Assembly (NCBI GenBank): GCA_947444055.1
Contig: CANEYR010000043.1
Location: 1-32,464 of the forward strand
From: Planctomycetota bacterium
Lineage (GTDB): Bacteria > Planctomycetota > UBA1135 > UBA2386
DNA length: 32,464 nt
Direction: 5' to 3'
Made by a program: the position numbers and the translations under genes. Numbering within the stretch: the stretch's first letter is position 1; every line of letters begins with the position of its first letter. Under the pieces are notes generated by a model. It saw only the letters and a program-made list of their open reading frames with translations. It was not told the DNA's origin and did no database searches. Shown here one piece after another: positions 28,354 to 32,464 of this stretch.

Positions 28354-30585
28354 ATGCTGCTACCGCAGAACCCGCCGTTCCCCGCGACGGCGACGGACGG
28401 CTCGTTTTGGTCATGGCTCGCCCGCATTGGGCGCGAACCCGGCGTCGTCGAAGTGGCGCTTGCCCTGCTGGTGTTGAGCACGGTGCTGCTGTTTTGGTGG
28501 CGCTTGGCTCGGCTCGTTCGCGATGCGCGTTCGCGGCAGGCGCTCTCGGACTACTTGCTCGGCGTTGAGCAAGCGTTGCACGGCGACCTCGATGGGGCGC
28601 ACACGCGCCTCGTATCCGTGCTCACCAACGATCCTGAGAACCATTACGCGCGGCTGCTGCTAGGCAAGGTGTTGGCCGAACGCGGCCAACCCGAGGAAGC
28701 GCACCAGCAGCACGTGTGCTTGAAGGCGGCCTTCGGCCTCGACAGCGCCGAGAACGACTTGCTGCTGGCGCAGAGCCTGCTCGCCGCGGGCCTCCCGCGC
28801 GAAGCCGCCGAAGCCGCCCAGCGCGGCCTGCAGAAGGCGCCTGAGCGAGCTGCTGGATGGGACTTCGTCTACCGCGCGCGCTTGCAGTGTGGGGACTTCG
28901 ATGGGGCGGTGCCGGCCGGCCGGCGGCTGCTCGAGTTGGTGCGCGCGACCAACCAGTACGCCGCCCTGCTCGAAGACGTCGCCTGCACCATGGCGCAAGC
29001 TGGCCATGCGCACTTGGCGCGCGGCGATGTGGTTGGCGCCAAGGCCTTGTGTTCGGAAGCGCAACGACTGCATGCGACCGCCGAAACGGTGACCTTGCTC
29101 GCTGCTCGCCTGAATGCGGAGCGCCACGGCTTGGCCCCGACGGTGCAGGGCTTGCTCGGTGACGCCGTCAACACCACGCGGGCGCTGGTGCCGACGCGAT
29201 CCGGAACGATGTCTGCCATCGCTGGTTTGCCGGTCGCGACGTTCGCGGGTCTGGTCGCGCCGAGTCGTTGGACCTGCCGCGCGTGTGGGACCTCGCTGGC
29301 GAGCCCGGTGGTCGAGTGTGCACGCTGCCATGCAGCCGCGCCGGCGACCCTCGGCGAGCCGCGCCTCGTTGCCGACCTCGTCTCGCCGCTGCAGATGATG
29401 GATGCGATCGATGTCAACGATGCGCACGTGCAGCGTCTGGTGCAGCGTTGGCTCGCTGGCGAGGCCAACGACCGGCAGCAGGCGCGCGGGGACTTGCTGC
29501 TGCTCCGTGAAGTCGCCGTTCTGGCCTTGCTGCGGGCGGCGTGGCACGGCAATGGCGCTGCCCAAGAAGCCGCCATCGAAGTGCTGCGCGCGATGGGGCC
29601 AACGATCGCGCCGGCCTTGTTTGCCGCCAGCGATGCACTCGGCAACGAACGCCTGCTGCCGCTCGGCTCGCGCTCGCCGGCGGCGTTGGTCGGGCGCGTC
29701 GTGCAAGGCTTCGATCGCACCGCCTTGCCGCACGTCGAACCGCTGTTCTCCTCCGCGAAGGCCGAACACCGCAAGATCCTGATCGACTTCTTCGTCGGCC
29801 TCGCCGACCTCGATCAGTTCCAACTCGTGCTCGAGCGCTTCCCGCCGATGGAGATTCTGCACCGGCTGAACAAAGCCGACGGCGAAGTGCTGCGCCGGTT
29901 CTTGCAGGCGGTGCCGCGCTCGCACTTTGTCGCCGAGTCGCTGTTGCGCGAGCCGACGTTCTATCGCGATGAAGGGTTGCTGGCGGCGATTCCAGGTGCG
30001 AACGATCCCGAGGTGATGCGAGGCGTGTTGCGGGCGCGGGGCCCGACGCGCAGTGCGACCAAGATGTTGATCGCGGCGCTGGCCGAAGAGCCGCTCGCCG
30101 ACGTGGCGGAACTGGTGCTCAGCGACCTCGGGGTCGGCACGCTCGAGTATGTGCTGGCCGCGTTCGCAGATCCTGAAGGAGTGCCCGGCGAGCGCCAGCG
30201 GCTCGCGCGTGTACTCATTGCCCTCGGTGGGGCTGCCGCCGCGGATGTGTGCGATAGCTTTGGTCCCGAGCCCTCGGCGTTTGACGACGACTTGCGCGCC
30301 ATCCTGGTGAGCATCGGGGATGCAGCGGTGGCACCACTGCAAGCGGCCTACGAGCGTTCGGGCTGGCTGGAGAAGGTCAGCATCGGGCTCATCTCGCGCC
30401 ACACCAACCGGCGGGTGCAGATCATGTTCGCGTTGCGCGCGATCGCCACGGCGACGGCGACCACCTGCCTCACCGTCCTCGCCGACAGGGAACGCGACCA
30501 CAACTTGCGGTTGCGTCTACAGCAGGCACTGCATGAACTCGGCAACGAACGCACACGAGCAGGAGGCGGCGATGGGACTCGGTGA
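28354..30585 (+). CDS. LapB-like membrane-anchored TPR and zinc-ribbon protein with a long C-terminal helical extension
   Basis: The 743-residue product has one N-terminal membrane segment (about 31-49) followed by Arg-rich anchor residues, TPR-like helices (about 60-290), then a rubredoxin-type zinc ribbon Cys308-x2-Cys311 and Cys322-x2-Cys325 (WTCRACG.. ECARC). This is the exact layout of LapB (YciM), which tunes LpxC and LPS synthesis in enterobacteria. Unlike the roughly 390-residue LapB, it continues for another 400 residues of HEAT-like helices without recognised catalytic motifs. Such homology is architectural, not proved. A GTG at 28336 is an alternative start. It follows ddl by 24 bases and overlaps the next gene by 14 bases, suggesting one operon for envelope functions. 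Confidence 0.75.
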   Translation: MLLPQNPPFPATATDGSFWSWLARIGREPGVVEVALALLVLSTVLLFWWRLARLVRDARSRQALSDYLLGVEQALHGDLDGAHTRLVSVLTNDPENHYARLLLGKVLAERGQPEEAHQQHVCLKAAFGLDSAENDLLLAQSLLAAGLPREAAEAAQRGLQKAPERAAGWDFVYRARLQCGDFDGAVPAGRRLLELVRATNQYAALLEDVACTMAQAGHAHLARGDVVGAKALCSEAQRLHATAETVTLLAARLNAERHGLAPTVQGLLGDAVNTTRALVPTRSGTMSAIAGLPVATFAGLVAPSRWTCRACGTSLASPVVECARCHAAAPATLGEPRLVADLVSPLQMMDAIDVNDAHVQRLVQRWLAGEANDRQQARGDLLLLREVAVLALLRAAWHGNGAAQEAAIEVLRAMGPTIAPALFAASDALGNERLLPLGSRSPAALVGRVVQGFDRTALPHVEPLFSSAKAEHRKILIDFFVGLADLDQFQLVLERFPPMEILHRLNKADGEVLRRFLQAVPRSHFVAESLLREPTFYRDEGLLAAIPGANDPEVMRGVLRARGPTRSATKMLIAALAEEPLADVAELVLSDLGVGTLEYVLAAFADPEGVPGERQRLARVLIALGGAAAADVCDSFGPEPSAFDDDLRAILVSIGDAAVAPLQAAYERSGWLEKVSIGLISRHTNRRVQIMFALRAIATATATTCLTVLADRERDHNLRLRLQQALHELGNERTRAGGGDGTR

Positions 30586-31834
30586 CCTGATGCGCCGCGG
30601 CTTGCTGGCGCCGTTCAAAGCGCTGCTGCCGAAGAACCCCTGGCTGCGCCTGCTCGTCTACGCGCTGCCGTTCGTGCTGTTGTTGGCGCTCTTTTCCCCA
30701 GCCCTCGATGTGGTCGTGCGGCTGATTGAGTTGGTGTTTCGACTGATCGATCCGCTGCTGCAGACGACGCTGGGGCGGGTGCTGTTGCTGCTGTTGGTGT
30801 TCACCTTCGGGGGCATGTTTGCGGTGTGGCTGCTGCGCAGTCGCGTGCGCGACATGCGGGCGGAAGCGGTGCTTGGTCGGCATCTGCAGGCGGTGGCGGC
30901 GCTGGTTGGGCACGACAAGAAGCGCGGTCGCGAGCTGTTCCGCAAAGTCGCTCGCTACAAGGGCGCCCCGCCAAAGCGGTATCCGCACGTCGTCGCCGAC
31001 AGCAACCTCAAGCTGGCGCGCGCGGCGCTCGAGCAGGCGCAGGTCGAGCTGGCGCTCGGGTGGTTGTCACGGGTGATTGAGCCTGGGTTGCCTGAGGAAC
31101 TGATGCGCTCGTTGTTGCAGCTGCGCGTCCAAGCGTGGCGTCGGCAGGGTGAGATTCTGCCGGGTGCCCTGCGCGGCGAAGTGGAGCGAGCGGTGGAGCG
31201 CTTTCCTGACGACTATGGATTGCTCTCCGAGTGGCGCGACCTGGTGATGCAGGAAGGTGATGCCGCGGCCTATGCGACGGCGCAAGAACGGGTGCACAAG
31301 CAAGCACCGCCGGCGGCCGCTGCGCGCGAGCGGCAACGTTGGATCGAGGCGTTGGTAGCGGCTGGTGCCTCGGCGCTGGCGATCGGCGATCGCGATGCGG
31401 CGAAGAAGCTCGCCAGGAAGTTGGCGCAGGCCGACAAGGACGGGGCGCAGAGCGGGCTGCTGCTCGGCGACGTGCATCGCGCGGCGGGCGACTACCGGTC
31501 GGCGATCAAGGCCTGGGGTGCGACCAAGTCACCGCAGGGTTTGGACCGCATCGCCGAGCTGTTGACCGAGCGGCCAGGGGTGTTGGAGCCGCGCGAATTG
31601 CTTGAGTGCTGTCCGATGCAAGGCACGTTGCTGCTGGTGGCGCGCGAGTTGGCGCGCGTTGGCGACGTTGAGAAGGCCGAACGCGCGGCGCGGTTGGCGG
31701 CCGAGGCGTTGGGGCCGACGGCGACGGTGTGTGCCGTGCTGGCCGAGGTGTTGGAACTGCTGGGCCAGGAGGGCAAGGCGCGGCTGCTGCGCGAGCAGAC
31801 GGTGGCGCGCCTGCTGGCGCCGCCGACGAACTGA
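30572..31834 (+). CDS. Membrane-anchored TPR-like protein
   Basis: The 420-residue product has two hydrophobic helices at about 26-44 and 69-88, then a cytoplasmic-looking helical domain with TPR-like pairs (for example LKLARAALEQAQVELALGWLSRV and the pairs near 270-330). A strong AGGAGG at 30561-30566 sits 5 bases before the ATG, which overlaps the previous gene by 14 bases, so it is translationally coupled to the LapB-like gene. The topology, two helices then TPR, suggests partnership with that protein at the inner membrane. No catalytic motif is seen. It is the last gene before the truncated tRNA. Confidence 0.75.
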   Translation: MGLGDLMRRGLLAPFKALLPKNPWLRLLVYALPFVLLLALFSPALDVVVRLIELVFRLIDPLLQTTLGRVLLLLLVFTFGGMFAVWLLRSRVRDMRAEAVLGRHLQAVAALVGHDKKRGRELFRKVARYKGAPPKRYPHVVADSNLKLARAALEQAQVELALGWLSRVIEPGLPEELMRSLLQLRVQAWRRQGEILPGALRGEVERAVERFPDDYGLLSEWRDLVMQEGDAAAYATAQERVHKQAPPAAAARERQRWIEALVAAGASALAIGDRDAAKKLARKLAQADKDGAQSGLLLGDVHRAAGDYRSAIKAWGATKSPQGLDRIAELLTERPGVLEPRELLECCPMQGTLLLVARELARVGDVEKAERAARLAAEALGPTATVCAVLAEVLELLGQEGKARLLREQTVARLLAPPTN

Positions 31835-31853
31835 CCGCGGGTGCTGTGCAAAC

Positions 31854-31909
31854 TGGTGCCGGAGGCGGGACTTGAACCCGCACGCCCGTGAAGGGCGCAG
31901 GTTTTTGAA
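31854..31909 (-). pseudogene. 3' half of tRNA-Leu(CAA), probable attachment site
   Basis: Read on the minus strand, the sequence gives the anticodon loop TTCAAAA (anticodon CAA, 31905-31907), the 3' strand of the anticodon stem ACCTG, a class II variable arm (CGCCC-TTCAC-GGGCG), a perfect T arm (GCGGG, loop TTCAAGT, CCCGC), the acceptor 3' strand CTCCGGC and encoded ACCA. The expected 5' partner strands (GCCGGAG and CAGGT) are missing: bases 31910-31914 give GCCGC. Similarity thus ends in the anticodon loop, a common crossover point for tyrosine integrases. It cannot be a working tRNA as it stands. Confidence 0.85.
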
Positions 31910-31931
31910 GCGGCTCGGATCGGGCGGATGC

Positions 31932-31945
31932 TCGCAAATTTGCGA
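31932..31945. promoter_or_regulatory. 14-bp perfect palindrome near the attachment site
   Basis: TCGCAAATTTGCGA is a perfect inverted repeat with no spacer, 22 bases from the broken tRNA end. A dimeric repressor or a recombination accessory protein could bind it. No gene start lies immediately downstream on either strand, so an operator role is uncertain. Confidence 0.4.
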
Positions 31946-32109
31946 ACGCGAAGCCGTGGCCCGAACTTCCAGGAACTACAGAGTGGAAAGCGTGAAGGCG
32001 GTGCGGGGTCGAAAACCGCTAGGTCGGCCCAGTTCGGGCCACCTTTCTACCCCACTCTCTGCGGCGAGGGTGCCACCCCGTGCAGCGGGATGGCCACGGC
32101 GTTGGAGCA

Positions 32110-32464
32110 TCACTCGGGCAGTGTGGTCCATGCTGAGTCGCCCTTCAGAGGCTCGATCTCGGTCAACACGTAGCGCACCCAGCTCTGTGACTGGCCGACT
32201 CTCGACACTCGGAACGTCGCTCGACACTTCTTGTGCAAGCAGGTCTTGTCGATCTCGTTGATCGCGTCCGGATCGATCTCCTCGCCGATCCCGCCTGTGC
32301 GAATCGATCGGCTGTCGTTGTCTTCTTCGAACTCGAACTTCCGAGTCTCCGGAAGGACGCCTCTCAACCAGCCGACGGCCCTGACAACCTCATCTACTCG
32401 TGCAGACTCGAGCCGGTTGGCTGCGTCTTGAACTTGCTCTGGCCCGCGGGCATTGATCTCCCGA
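32110..32464 (-). CDS. C-terminal end of an unrecognised protein (runs off right edge)
   Basis: A minus-strand frame is open from the right edge to a stop at 32110, giving at least 117 residues. Its composition is charged and balanced, not the Ala/Arg-rich pattern of antisense frames in this window, and it has fewer GC-ending codons than the core genes. Features seen are a helical stretch (VQDAANRLESARVDEVVRAV), an acidic linker with EFEEDNDS, a Cys pair in CLHKKC, and a closing RVSRVGQSQSWVRYVLTEIE strand pattern. I recognise no family. A TTG at 32367 could be an internal start, but the frame continues upstream without break. It is probably element cargo. Confidence 0.6.
   Translation of the reverse strand, partial: REINARGPEQVQDAANRLESARVDEVVRAVGWLRGVLPETRKFEFEEDNDSRSIRTGGIGEEIDPDAINEIDKTCLHKKCRATFRVSRVGQSQSWVRYVLTEIEPLKGDSAWTTLPE

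Larger units (their letters stand above)
31903..32464. mobile_element. Probable edge of an integrated element (att site to right window end)
   Basis: In tRNA-directed integration, the element restores an intact tRNA at one end and leaves the chromosomal 3' fragment at the other. Here the fragment's 3' side faces the core genes and the DNA beyond its broken 5' side is visibly less GC-rich, as expected if the element lies to the right. Between 31910 and 32109 no convincing gene is seen, only a 14-bp palindrome. No integrase lies in the window, so the element type is unknown. Confidence 0.5.

Noticed and set aside
28660-30501. Minus-strand open frame of 613 codons
   Set aside because: Antisense to the LapB-like gene; no motifs, and Arg/Gln/His-rich composition.
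31928-32173. Plus-strand frame of 81 codons beside the att site
   Set aside because: Overlaps the better-supported minus-strand frame, with no motif and no ribosome site.
31854-32464. Group I intron splitting the tRNA-Leu anticodon loop
   Set aside because: The location is typical for such introns, but no 5' tRNA half is found in the following 555 bases, longer than most tRNA-Leu introns, and a protein-coding frame occupies much of the space. It is not fully excluded because the window ends.

Overview
The window is GC-rich chromosomal DNA, most likely from a planctomycete or a close PVC relative. Signs of this are: large secreted or lipid-anchored proteins (an FG-GAP/VCBS protein with an ASPIC/UnbV domain, a squalene-hopene-cyclase-like alpha/alpha-toroid protein, a repeat protein with a Cys-framed C-terminal domain), a phytanoyl-CoA dioxygenase relative, and many starts without a clear Shine-Dalgarno sequence. 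The assignment is inferred from protein style; no rRNA is present.

Layout. (1) Positions 1-3219, minus strand: a probable nucleotide-sugar operon of a four-helix membrane protein, a fusion of a UDP-GlcNAc 2-epimerase-like domain with a DegT-type aminotransferase, and the start of a Gfo/Idh/MocA oxidoreductase that runs off the left edge. (2) 3394-12489: a putative lipoprotein, gcvP (minus), a secreted toroid protein followed by a PhyH-family dioxygenase, a small membrane protein, and a secreted protein with seven repeats (minus). (3) 12622-16323, minus: a 1233-residue FG-GAP/UnbV lipoprotein, divergent from recA. The shared 152-bp interval holds a candidate recA promoter overlapped by a LexA-like operator. 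(4) 16476-20530: recA, with a long low-complexity tail, then alaS. recX is absent between them. (5) 20745-25705: the rpmF-plsX-fabH-fabG-acpP-fabF lipid synthesis cluster, without fabD. (6) 25877-31834: a small helical protein, a ROK-family sugar kinase, D-Ala-D-Ala ligase, a LapB-like TPR/zinc-ribbon protein with a long extra C-terminal half, and a second membrane-anchored TPR-like protein.

Right edge. From 31854 the minus strand carries only the 3' half of a tRNA-Leu(CAA). Similarity stops in the anticodon loop, and the DNA beyond it is less GC-rich. It contains a 14-bp perfect palindrome and the C-terminal end of an unrecognised protein. The best reading is the attachment-site edge of an integrated element, with the core chromosome on the left and the element running off to the right.

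The core genes are housekeeping functions (DNA repair, aminoacylation, fatty acid and peptidoglycan precursor synthesis, glycine cleavage). The points most worth following are the epimerase-aminotransferase fusion, the two envelope TPR proteins beside ddl, the SOS-like recA operator, and the truncated tRNA at the island edge. Short tandem duplications recur between 17.5 and 21 kb.
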